A stretch of DNA of 35,469 nucleotides, taken from assembly GCA_964635875.1 (NCBI GenBank), contig CAZWRK010000036.1:1-35469 (forward strand), in the 5' to 3' direction. This DNA is from CAZWRK01 sp964635875. Its GTDB lineage: Bacteria; Pseudomonadota; Gammaproteobacteria; Burkholderiales; Aquaspirillaceae. The notes under the pieces were generated by a model, which saw only the letters and a program-made list of their open reading frames with translations, had not been told where the DNA came from and ran no database searches. The position numbers and the translations under genes were made by a program. This document shows positions 1-6,561 of this stretch, in pieces (position 1 is the stretch's first letter; each line of letters starts with the position of its first letter).

Positions 1-484
1 GCGCCAAATTCAGCCGCATCCGCCAGCCGCCCGAGAAACTCGCCACGGGACGGGTTTGCGCATCGGCGGCAAAGCCCAAACCGGCCAAAATTTTTCCCGC
101 GCGCGCCGCGGCTGAATACGCACCAATATGGTCAAGCTCGCCATGCAAATGCCCGATCGCCTCTCCATCGTGCGCTTCTTCGGCTTCTCGCAAACGCGCT
201 TCGAGTTGACGCAATTCGGCATCGCCATCGAGCACATAATCCAGCGCCGTTTGCGGAGAAGACGGTGTTTCTTGGGCGACGTGAGCCATCGTCCAGGTTC
301 TTGGCAGCAAGCAATCACCGGCGTCGGCGTGTAGCTCGCCCAAAATGAGCGCAAATAAACTGGATTTACCTGCGCCGTTTTTCCCGACAATCCCGACCCG
401 TTGGCCGGGGTTGACGGTTAAGGTCGCGTTGTCGAGCAAGACGCGAACACCGCGTCGGAGCGTGAGATTTTTAAGTTGAATCAT
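1..484 (-). CDS. yheS: ABC-F family ATP-binding protein, YheS-like (C-terminal part missing at window edge)
   Basis: This is the N-terminal 161 codons of a soluble ABC-F ATPase; the rest lies beyond base 1. ABC-F proteins have two ATPase domains, no membrane part, and act on ribosomes. The start is ATG at 482-484 and the protein opens MIQLKNLTLRRGVRVLLDNA. Walker A is visible as GKNGAGKSS near residue 35, and the first ABC signature as FSGGWRMRLNLA at the truncated end. The stretch between them (ETPSSPQTALDYVLDGDAEL) follows E. coli YheS closely. It lies 56 bp after tsaD on the same strand, so co-transcription is likely, with a 7-bp GC hairpin in the gap. The precise cellular role of YheS is not established; the family call is firm, the ortholog call good. 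Confidence 0.88.
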   Translation of the reverse strand, partial: MIQLKNLTLRRGVRVLLDNATLTVNPGQRVGIVGKNGAGKSSLFALILGELHADAGDCLLPRTWTMAHVAQETPSSPQTALDYVLDGDAELRQLEARLREAEEAHDGEAIGHLHGELDHIGAYSAAARAGKILAGLGFAADAQTRPVASFSGGWRMRLNLA

Positions 485-497
485 ATCAAGGTTCGCG

Positions 498-518
498 CCC
501 GTGCCGAGGCCGCACGGG
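498..518 (-). other. GC-rich hairpin between tsaD and yheS
   Basis: The arms CCCGTGC (498-504) and GCACGGG (512-518) are perfect complements around a 7-nt loop. There is no T tract on the minus strand, so it does not look like a standard terminator. It may tune the passage from tsaD to yheS or stabilise mRNA; this is inference. Confidence 0.4.
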
Positions 519-540
519 TCACGCTTTCAGTCGAAGGAGG

Positions 541-1590
541 TCACTGCGTGGAAGTGCAGGGCGGATGATCAATTGCGGGGAGTTCAGCGAGATCCCAACG
601 GGGATGCACCGAAAAACCGCCTGCGGTTCGGGCATGGCTGAGTCGTTGCGCGCCCGCCAAAGCAATCATGGCACCGTTATCGGTACACAGAGAGAGCGGT
701 GGGTAGTAGACCTGTGCGCGTAGTTTGCGGGCGGCTGCGTCCAAACCGGCGCGCAATTGTCGATTCGCACCGACGCCACCGGCTACCACTAGCCGCTTTA
801 GGCCGGTTTTTTTCAGCGCTTTGATGGATTTTTGTGCCAAGACATCGACAATCGCTTCTTGGAACGCCGCGCAAATATCAGCGCGTGTTTGTTCGTCGAT
901 CGGGGCTTGCGCTTCGCATTGCCGAACCAGCGTCAGAACGGCGGTTTTAAGGCCGGAGAAGCTCATATCCAAATCGGCCGATTTCAGCATTGGGCGCGGT
1001 AAGGTGAACCGGCTGGGGTCGCCTTTGTCCGCTAACGCCGATAAAGCGGGGCCGCCGGGATAGCCTAAACCCAATAATTTTGCGGTTTTGTCGAAGGCTT
1101 CGCCCGCGGCATCGTCAAGGGTTTCGCCGAGGGTTTCATATTGTCCAATACCATGCACCGCCATCAGCTGGGTGTGGCCGCCGGAGACCAGCAAGGCGAC
1201 AAAGGGAAATTCGGGGCGCGGTTCGGCCAACATCGGCGACAGCAAATGCCCTTCAAGGTGATGCACGCCAATCACTGGAATATTCAGGCCAAAGGCCAGC
1301 GCATTGGCAAACGATGCACCCACCAATAATGCGCCGCCCAAGCCCGGCCCTTCGGTGCAGGCAATCGCATCGAGGTCTTGCAGGGTTTTTCCGGCACTGC
1401 GTAGGCATTCTTGGGTAAGCGGGACGACCCGCCGAATATGATCGCGGCTGGCCAGTTCGGGGACAACGCCGCCGTATTCGGCATGCATGGCAATTTGGCT
1501 ATGGAGGGCGTGGGACAGTAGCCCCGCTTCGTTGTCGTACAGCGCAACACCGGTTTCATCACAAGAAGATTCAATTCCGAGAACAAGCAT
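541..1590 (-). CDS. tsaD: tRNA N6-adenosine threonylcarbamoyltransferase TsaD (Gcp/YgjD)
   Basis: TsaD transfers the threonylcarbamoyl group from threonylcarbamoyl-AMP to A37 of ANN-decoding tRNAs (t6A), working with TsaB and TsaE in the cytoplasm. The predicted protein is 349 residues (E. coli about 337) and opens MLVLGIESSCDETGVALYDN, the classic ASKHA-fold start of the family. The metal-binding HxxxH pair is visible in GVHHLEGHLL, and SGGHTQL, GGPALSAL and VAGGVGANRQLR are further family motifs. An in-frame ATG ten codons upstream (1620) would add a hydrophobic extension absent from the family, so 1590 is preferred. Its partner gene tsaB is in this window at 23002. The usual divergent rpsU neighbour is not here; yhfA takes that place. 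Confidence 0.96.
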   Translation of the reverse strand: MLVLGIESSCDETGVALYDNEAGLLSHALHSQIAMHAEYGGVVPELASRDHIRRVVPLTQECLRSAGKTLQDLDAIACTEGPGLGGALLVGASFANALAFGLNIPVIGVHHLEGHLLSPMLAEPRPEFPFVALLVSGGHTQLMAVHGIGQYETLGETLDDAAGEAFDKTAKLLGLGYPGGPALSALADKGDPSRFTLPRPMLKSADLDMSFSGLKTAVLTLVRQCEAQAPIDEQTRADICAAFQEAIVDVLAQKSIKALKKTGLKRLVVAGGVGANRQLRAGLDAAARKLRAQVYYPPLSLCTDNGAMIALAGAQRLSHARTAGGFSVHPRWDLAELPAIDHPPCTSTQ

Positions 1591-1762
1591 GGGAAAGACA
1601 CCACAAAAGAATGCGTACATTGTACCGCGCTCGTTCGTCTTGCGCCGATATGCCGCATTGGAATCAGTTAAGTGCTGTATAGGCTTTGCGTTGTGACGTC
1701 TGCAGATTAAGCTGATGGCCTTTCTATCTGGTGTTGATGACCCCCAAGGGGAAGGAGTCGCA

Positions 1763-2182
1763 ATGAAAACGACCTTGAAATGGATTGATGGTGTGTGTTT
1801 TATGGCCGAAACCGGCAGCGGTCATGCGGTGGTGATGGATGGTGCGCCCGAAGGCGGCGGCCGCAATTTAGGCCCGCGCCCGATGGAATTATTATTGGCG
1901 GGCACGGCGGGTTGTACCAGCTATGACGTGGTGAGCATTCTGAAGAAATCCCGTCAAGATATTCGCGATGTGCGGGTTGAGCTGGATGCCGATCGCGCCG
2001 ACACCGACCCCAAAGTGTTTACCCGCATTCACATGCATTTTGTCGTGACCGGCAAAAACCTGAAACCCGATGTGGTCGAGCGCGCAATTCATTTATCCGC
2101 CGACAAGTATTGCTCCGCGTCGATCATGCTTGGCAAAACCGCTGAGATCAGCCACGACTTTGAAATTGTCGAAGTCGACTAA
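1763..2182 (+). CDS. yhfA: OsmC/Ohr superfamily protein, YhfA-like
   Basis: A 139-residue OsmC-fold protein. The best match in memory is E. coli YhfA: MKTTLKWIDGVCFMAET, then GPRPMELLLAGTAGCTSYD, VVSILKKSRQDI, a central HMHFVVTGKNL and a C-terminal LSADKYCSASIMLGKTA. OsmC-family peroxidases use two cysteines; Cys in AGCTSYD and in DKYCSAS sit where those are expected. Peroxidase activity has been shown for OsmC and Ohr but, as far as I know, not for the YhfA branch. A good ribosome site (aaggggaaggag, ending at 1755) supports ATG 1763 over the upstream start at 1715. The stop codon overlaps that of the convergent barstar gene by four bases (2179-2182). Confidence 0.9.
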   Translation: MKTTLKWIDGVCFMAETGSGHAVVMDGAPEGGGRNLGPRPMELLLAGTAGCTSYDVVSILKKSRQDIRDVRVELDADRADTDPKVFTRIHMHFVVTGKNLKPDVVERAIHLSADKYCSASIMLGKTAEISHDFEIVEVD

Positions 2183-2454
2183 TCGACAAGATGCAGTGTG
2201 AAATCTGGCCGTGCGGCGGCGGCATCCTCTAGGGTTTGCCGGAATGCGGTGTAATCCGGCTCTCCAAGCGCGTGCCGCAATGCCGTGCCGTTCTCGATTG
2301 AAAGTGTGAACGGGCCTTTGACATCGCCGGTCAAACAGTCGTAGAGCGCATCCAAATTCGCTGAAAAATGCGCCGGAAAATGGAGCTGGGCGGCGAGTGT
2401 TTGATACAGCTCGGCCATCGAGTGAACTTCACGAACGCGGCAATTTAGCGACAT
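2179..2454 (-). CDS. Barstar-family ribonuclease inhibitor
   Basis: A 91-residue cytoplasmic protein of the barstar family, which binds and blocks barnase-type ribonucleases. The core NLDALYDCLTG matches the barstar helix-2 segment; Asp35 and Asp39, which enter the barnase active site in the Bacillus pair, fall at the same positions here. The ribonuclease gene lies immediately upstream and overlaps it by ten bases (2445-2454), so translation is very probably coupled and each nuclease made would be matched by inhibitor. The start ATG lies inside the last codons of the nuclease gene. Convergent yhfA ends within four bases of its stop. The family call is confident; binding to this particular nuclease is inference from adjacency and conserved contact residues. 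Confidence 0.92.
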   Translation of the reverse strand: MSLNCRVREVHSMAELYQTLAAQLHFPAHFSANLDALYDCLTGDVKGPFTLSIENGTALRHALGEPDYTAFRQTLEDAAAARPDFTLHLVD

Positions 2455-2906
2455 GCGGGGACTCCGGTGAAGGTGGCGTAATGGTCGAGCGTGATGAATT
2501 GCTGGCGCTGTTTGAGGTTGTACACCATCCGCTTGGCGTTGCGGCGGCGTTCGCCCTGATAGTCCAAATCGGCCTCAAACCATGTGCCTGAAGGAAGCGC
2601 TTGGCTGCGATTGTAAAAACGATCACCACCGATGCTCATGCCGCGCAATTCAGGCGTCGCCCACAACGAACGCCCCGGTTGCCAACCCGCGTCTTGGGCG
2701 GCGCGTTTCTGAATAAATTTCTCGGGCAATTGTTGCTGGCGATTCAGGCTTTGCACCATCTCTAGCACTTCTTTGCGATTGATCTTGTTCAGAATTTCAG
2801 GGGGAAGTTGTGCGATGGCGCTGGCGCAGTTGGGGAGCGTGGCCGCAGTTGCGTATCCGCACACCAATGCCATGCCGCCCAAGAGGGCGTGACGGAATAA
2901 ATGCAT
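2445..2906 (-). CDS. Secreted barnase-type guanyl-specific ribonuclease
   Basis: A 153-residue extracellular or periplasmic ribonuclease of the N1/T1/Ba family. The first 22 residues form a signal peptide (hydrophobic GGMALVCGYATAA). Residues 63-149 align by eye with barnase: SIGGDRFYNR (barnase SIGGDIFSNR), FEADLDY with general base Glu111 (barnase Glu73), RRNAKRMVYN carrying Arg122 and Arg126 (barnase Arg83 and Arg87), and LDHYATFTG with general acid His142 (barnase His102). All catalytic residues are present, so it is probably active. An insertion relative to barnase spans about residues 77-88. AAGGA at 2913-2917 precedes ATG 2906. It is followed by its inhibitor gene with a ten-base overlap. 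A likely role is RNA scavenging or antagonism of neighbours; the sequence does not decide. Confidence 0.94.
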   Translation of the reverse strand: MHLFRHALLGGMALVCGYATAATLPNCASAIAQLPPEILNKINRKEVLEMVQSLNRQQQLPEKFIQKRAAQDAGWQPGRSLWATPELRGMSIGGDRFYNRSQALPSGTWFEADLDYQGERRRNAKRMVYNLKQRQQFITLDHYATFTGVPACR

Positions 2907-2921
2907 GAACGGTCCTTAAGC

Positions 2922-2946
2922 GCACACGCGAGCGGGTCGCGTGTGC
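2922..2946 (-). terminator. Strong hairpin between mrp and the ribonuclease gene
   Basis: GCACACGCGA (2922-2931) and TCGCGTGTGC (2937-2946) form a perfect 10-bp stem with a 5-nt loop, just after the mrp stop on the minus strand. The minus-strand sequence after the stem lacks a T run, so it may be a weak or factor-assisted terminator. It also sits about 15 bp before the ribonuclease start and could limit read-through into that gene. Confidence 0.5.
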
Positions 2947-2955
2947 GGGGTATTT

Positions 2956-4089
2956 TTAAGTATTTTGAATGACGATTTTCGGCATCCGGCTCGAGTAGTC
3001 GCGGGCTTTAGCGGCCACTTTAATCGCAACTTGCCGCGCAATCGCCTTGTAAATTTCGGCGACCTTCCCGTCGGGATCGCTGGCGACACTCGGTTTACCA
3101 GCATCGGTGCCGGGGCGAATCGACAAATCTAAAGGCAATTGGCCGATCAATTGAATGCCGTATTGGCTGGCCATTTTCGCGCCGCCGCCCTCACCAAAAA
3201 TCGCTTCGGTGTGACCGCACTCGCTACAGATGTGCATCGACATATTTTCAACCACGCCCAACACCGGAACGCCGACTTTTTCAAACATGCGCAAGCCTTT
3301 TTTTGCATCTAGCAGCGCAATGTCTTGTGGCGTGGTGACGACGATCGCGCCGGTGACGGGGACTTTTTGGGACAAGGTGAGCTGAATATCGCCAGTGCCC
3401 GGCGGCATATCAATGACGAGGTAATCGAGGTTGTCCCAGCGGGTATCGTTGAGCAGCTGCATCATCGCCTGCGTGACCATCGGGCCGCGCCAGACCATCG
3501 CTTGATCATCATCGACCAAGAAGCCCATTGACATCACTTGGATCCCATATTGGCTGAGGGGGATCAGGCTTTTGCCATCGGGCGTTTCGGGGCGTTGCCC
3601 TTGAAGGCCCATCATCAGCGGCTGTGAAGGGCCGTAAATATCGGCGTCCAAAATCCCAACCCGTGCCCCTTCGGCGGCGAGCGCCAAGGCGAGATTGACC
3701 GCAGTCGTCGATTTGCCGACGCCGCCTTTGCCGCTCGACACCGCAATGATGTTTTTCACGCCCGGCAGTAAGGCCACTCCGCGTTGGGCGGCGTGGCTGA
3801 CGATCTCGCTTCTAACGTCTACGACGGCTTCGGTGACGCCTTCTAACGTCAGCAGATGTTCGCCAATGAGGTGCTCAATCGCCGAAAACTGGCTGTTTGC
3901 GGGATAGCCGAGGGCAATTTCAAGGCTAACTTTGCCGCCTTGAATGTTGACTTTTTTAAGCGTTTTATCGTGAATGAAGTCGGTGCCCGTATTGGGGTCG
4001 ATGCAGTGTTTGAGGTGTTCTTTGACTTGCGCTTCGCTGACGGTTGCGGGGGCTTCGCTTTGAAAGAGCTGTTTGATTTTGGAGAACAT
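2956..4089 (-). CDS. mrp: Iron-sulfur cluster carrier protein Mrp/ApbC
   Basis: A 377-residue P-loop ATPase of the Mrp/NBP35 family that holds and passes on [4Fe-4S] clusters. Residues 18-100 form the MIP18/DUF59-like N-terminal domain found in many Mrp proteins. The deviant Walker A motif SSGKGGVGKST is at about 118-128, DADIYGPSQP follows, and the cluster-binding CxxC pair is Cys288 and Cys291 (ICSECGH). A minus-strand GGAG about seven bases before ATG 4089 supports the start. In E. coli mrp is divergent from metG; here the same pair is separated by a 2.3-kb stretch with a chemoreceptor gene. Confidence 0.95.
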   Translation of the reverse strand: MFSKIKQLFQSEAPATVSEAQVKEHLKHCIDPNTGTDFIHDKTLKKVNIQGGKVSLEIALGYPANSQFSAIEHLIGEHLLTLEGVTEAVVDVRSEIVSHAAQRGVALLPGVKNIIAVSSGKGGVGKSTTAVNLALALAAEGARVGILDADIYGPSQPLMMGLQGQRPETPDGKSLIPLSQYGIQVMSMGFLVDDDQAMVWRGPMVTQAMMQLLNDTRWDNLDYLVIDMPPGTGDIQLTLSQKVPVTGAIVVTTPQDIALLDAKKGLRMFEKVGVPVLGVVENMSMHICSECGHTEAIFGEGGGAKMASQYGIQLIGQLPLDLSIRPGTDAGKPSVASDPDGKVAEIYKAIARQVAIKVAAKARDYSSRMPKIVIQNT

Positions 4090-4352
4090 ATTTGCTCCGT
4101 GTGGGCGGGTAAAGGATGTGGATCAAGAATACCCGACTATTTTAATCAAATTTATGTGCTGTGCGATATTTTGGGTGTGGCGATGTGTTTGAGGGGTAAA
4201 AAGAGATGTTATGTGGGTTTTTGCGCATTTTTGGTGCGTAAAACTGTGTCGACAACGTAAAAGCTCACGATTTACGCACGAGGGTGTGCAAAAAATAGGA
4301 CAATGTGATCGTTTTGTGACGGTTTGTTTATTTTTACGGTTTGAGGAGTGTC
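4090..4352. promoter_or_regulatory. Divergent intergenic region between mrp and the chemoreceptor gene
   Basis: A 263-bp AT-richer gap that must hold the promoters of both divergent genes. I find no clear sigma70 pair and no sigma28 (TAAA-N15-GCCGATAA) site. Its main feature is the two-part inverted repeat at 4218-4294, listed separately. GAGGAG at 4343-4348 is the chemoreceptor ribosome site. Confidence 0.5.
4218..4294. repeat. Long two-part inverted repeat upstream of the chemoreceptor gene
   Basis: Outer arms TTTTTGCGCA (4218-4227) and TGTGCAAAAA (4285-4294) pair over ten positions with one G.T; inner arms GTGCGTAAA (4234-4242) and TTTACGCAC (4271-4279) pair perfectly over nine. Internal loops are 6 and 5 nt, and the apical loop of 28 nt contains the palindrome TGTCGACA (4247-4254). 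It could be an operator pair, an mRNA leader structure or a bidirectional terminator; the sequence alone does not decide. Confidence 0.6.
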
Positions 4353-6395
4353 ATGTCACGGTTTTCGTTTTCGCTTTCTACCCGACTCAATATCGTGCTA
4401 GGCGGCGTGATGTGGGTGTTGTTCGCATTATTGGCGTGGGGATTGTCGGACTATCTATCGCGTGTACTTGAGGCGCGCGGGATGGGCGAGTTGCAAAAAA
4501 CCAATGCGATGACCGTCGATATGATTGATGCTTATCAGCACAGCCTGCAACAATCCACCTCACGGCTGGGTCAGGTTTTCGAGCGTGATTTTGCAGAAGG
4601 CATTTCGGTTGATGAAAGTGCACCGATTCTTGTGGCAGACAAACCGACGCCAACGACGCGTTTAGGTTCAAGCATCTTAAATGGCCAGTTTACTCAGGTG
4701 GATCATTTTTCAGATTCTGCGGGGGAGGGTGCGGTCGCGACCGTTTTTGCGCGTCAGGGTGAAGATTTTATTCGAATCTCGACCTCGTTACGCCGCCCTG
4801 ATGGCTCTCGTGTGCTGGCGACGGTATTGGATCATGCGCATCCGGCGTATGCCAAGCTGCTGGCTGGTGAGCGCTATATCGGCCCTGCCCGTTTATTTGA
4901 CCGTGAATACATGACCGAGTATCGGCCGGTGAAAGATACGATGGGTCGGGTGGTTGCTGTGTTGTTTGTGGGGGTTGATTTTTCGCAAAGCCTTGAGTCG
5001 CTCAAGCAGAAAATTCGTAGTTTAGTAGTGGGCAAGGCGGGGTATATCTATGTGTTGGATGCCTCCGAAAAAAGCGCGGGGACTTTGCTGGTGCACCCGT
5101 CTTTAGAAGGCAAGAACCTGCTGGAAACTAAAGATGCGGTCGGCTCGAGTTTTATTCGTGAAATTGTGTCGCGCAAAAATGGCGAAATTCGCTACCCGTG
5201 GCTTGATCCCAAAAAGCCTGAAGCGGGCTTGCGCGAGAAGATTGTCGCGTTTCAACATTATCCGGTATGGAATTGGGTGATTGCTTCTGGCAGCTATGTG
5301 GAAGAATTCACTGAAGAAAGCCGCCGTGTTCGTAATGTGCTGATTGCCGTGCTGATGGGCTGTTTAATCGTGCTGGGTACCTTGGTATTCTTTGCAACAC
5401 GGCGTTGGATTGGCCGCCCTTTGCGCCATCTGGTGCGGGATGTGGGCGTGATTGCTTCCGGTGATTTGACCCATCGCATTACGGCTACTAGCCAAGATGA
5501 GGTCGGGCAATTGCGATCTGCGGTAGAAGGGATGCGCGGGCAGTTGCATCAAGTGATGTCACGTATCCACGAGCAAGCTGACCGTGTGGCGGGGACGTCT
5601 GAGCAGCTGTCGGGAACCACTTGTCAGGTTGCGGCGGCGGTCGGCGAACAAAGTAATGCCGCCAGCCATATGGCCGCTGCGGTGGAGCAAATGGCTGCAG
5701 GGATTGCGACGGTCTCGAACAGCGCAGACGCCATCTTGAAAATTGCACATCAAGGCCGCGAGCACACCGCGACCGGTGAGAAAAGCTTGCATGGATTGGC
5801 GGGCGCATTGTTGGGTGTCGAAGGCGTGGTTGGGCAGGTTGAAACAACGGTCGGCGATTTGGTGGGTAATGCCAATCATATTGCGGGTCTGACCCAGCAA
5901 GTGCGCGAAATTGCCGAGCAGACCAATCTCTTGGCGTTGAATGCCGCGATTGAGGCGGCACGGGCAGGCGAGAGTGGTCGTGGGTTTGCGGTCGTCGCGG
6001 ACGAAGTTCGCAAATTGGCCGAAAAGTCGGCGTTGACTGCCGACCAAATCGACCAAGCAACCCAGCAAATCGGTCAGCAATCGACCCAAATGCAAACGGC
6101 TGTGCATCAAAGCATGGAATCTTTGGATGATTGCCGTGCGCAGCTTGGGCACGTCGAAGCGGTCTTGGGACAAGTGACCGAATCAGTCGATCACACCTCA
6201 AAAGGTGTGGACGAGATTAGCCAAGCGATCGGCGAGCAGCGTTGCGCGGGCAACCATTTAGCGCAGCAAGTTGAAACAGTGGCTTCTATGGCTGAAGAAA
6301 ATAATGCAGCGGCGACCGAGCTTTCGGGGTCGGCCAGTCACTTACAGCAGCTGTCGGACAGTATGCGTCAAGCGGTGAGCCAATTTAAGCTGTAA
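4353..6395 (+). CDS. Methyl-accepting chemotaxis protein with periplasmic Cache-type sensor
   Basis: A 680-residue inner-membrane chemoreceptor. Segments in order: TM1 at about 12-31; a large periplasmic sensor of about 290 residues whose last part (KAGYIYVLDA, then HPSLEGKNLLE and NWVIASGSYVEEF) is typical of Cache_3/Cache_2-type ligand domains; TM2 at about 328-349; a HAMP domain; and a cytoplasmic signalling domain. The conserved hairpin tip EIAEQTNLLALNAAIEAARA is near residue 520, where CheA and CheW/CheV dock. The C-terminus (SQFKL) lacks a CheR-tethering pentapeptide. GAGGAG five bases before ATG 4353 favours this start over the in-frame TTG at 4341. The ligand cannot be named from sequence; such domains often bind small organic acids or amino acids. 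A strong terminator follows. Confidence 0.93.
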   Translation: MSRFSFSLSTRLNIVLGGVMWVLFALLAWGLSDYLSRVLEARGMGELQKTNAMTVDMIDAYQHSLQQSTSRLGQVFERDFAEGISVDESAPILVADKPTPTTRLGSSILNGQFTQVDHFSDSAGEGAVATVFARQGEDFIRISTSLRRPDGSRVLATVLDHAHPAYAKLLAGERYIGPARLFDREYMTEYRPVKDTMGRVVAVLFVGVDFSQSLESLKQKIRSLVVGKAGYIYVLDASEKSAGTLLVHPSLEGKNLLETKDAVGSSFIREIVSRKNGEIRYPWLDPKKPEAGLREKIVAFQHYPVWNWVIASGSYVEEFTEESRRVRNVLIAVLMGCLIVLGTLVFFATRRWIGRPLRHLVRDVGVIASGDLTHRITATSQDEVGQLRSAVEGMRGQLHQVMSRIHEQADRVAGTSEQLSGTTCQVAAAVGEQSNAASHMAAAVEQMAAGIATVSNSADAILKIAHQGREHTATGEKSLHGLAGALLGVEGVVGQVETTVGDLVGNANHIAGLTQQVREIAEQTNLLALNAAIEAARAGESGRGFAVVADEVRKLAEKSALTADQIDQATQQIGQQSTQMQTAVHQSMESLDDCRAQLGHVEAVLGQVTESVDHTSKGVDEISQAIGEQRCAGNHLAQQVETVASMAEENNAAATELSGSASHLQQLSDSMRQAVSQFKL

Positions 6396-6430
6396 TCAGG
6401 ACGCGCAAGGCGATTGGCCGAGCGATTTTT

Positions 6431-6468
6431 GCCGAATACTTTTTGCAAAGTATTCGGCTTTTTCTTTT
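6431..6468 (+). terminator. Rho-independent terminator after the chemoreceptor gene
   Basis: GCCGAATACTTT (6431-6442) and AAAGTATTCGGC (6447-6458) form a perfect 12-bp stem with a TTGC loop, followed by TTTTTCTTTT. This isolates the chemoreceptor transcript from metG. Confidence 0.93.
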
Positions 6469-6561
6469 GGCGCGATGATTTGGGGAAAGTGCTCGGGCAA
6501 GACGCCCCTGCGATATAATTCACGATCTATTTTTCGCTATTGTGCACAGGAATCCCCTGCA

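Noticed and set aside
4090..4352. Sigma28 promoter for the chemoreceptor gene
   Set aside because: I looked for TAAA-N15-GCCGATAA here and upstream of the cheV and EAL-HDOD genes and found no acceptable match.
5488..6201. Two long open frames on the minus strand, overlapping each other
   Set aside because: Both are antisense to the signalling domain of the chemoreceptor, whose heptad repeats create long shadow frames.
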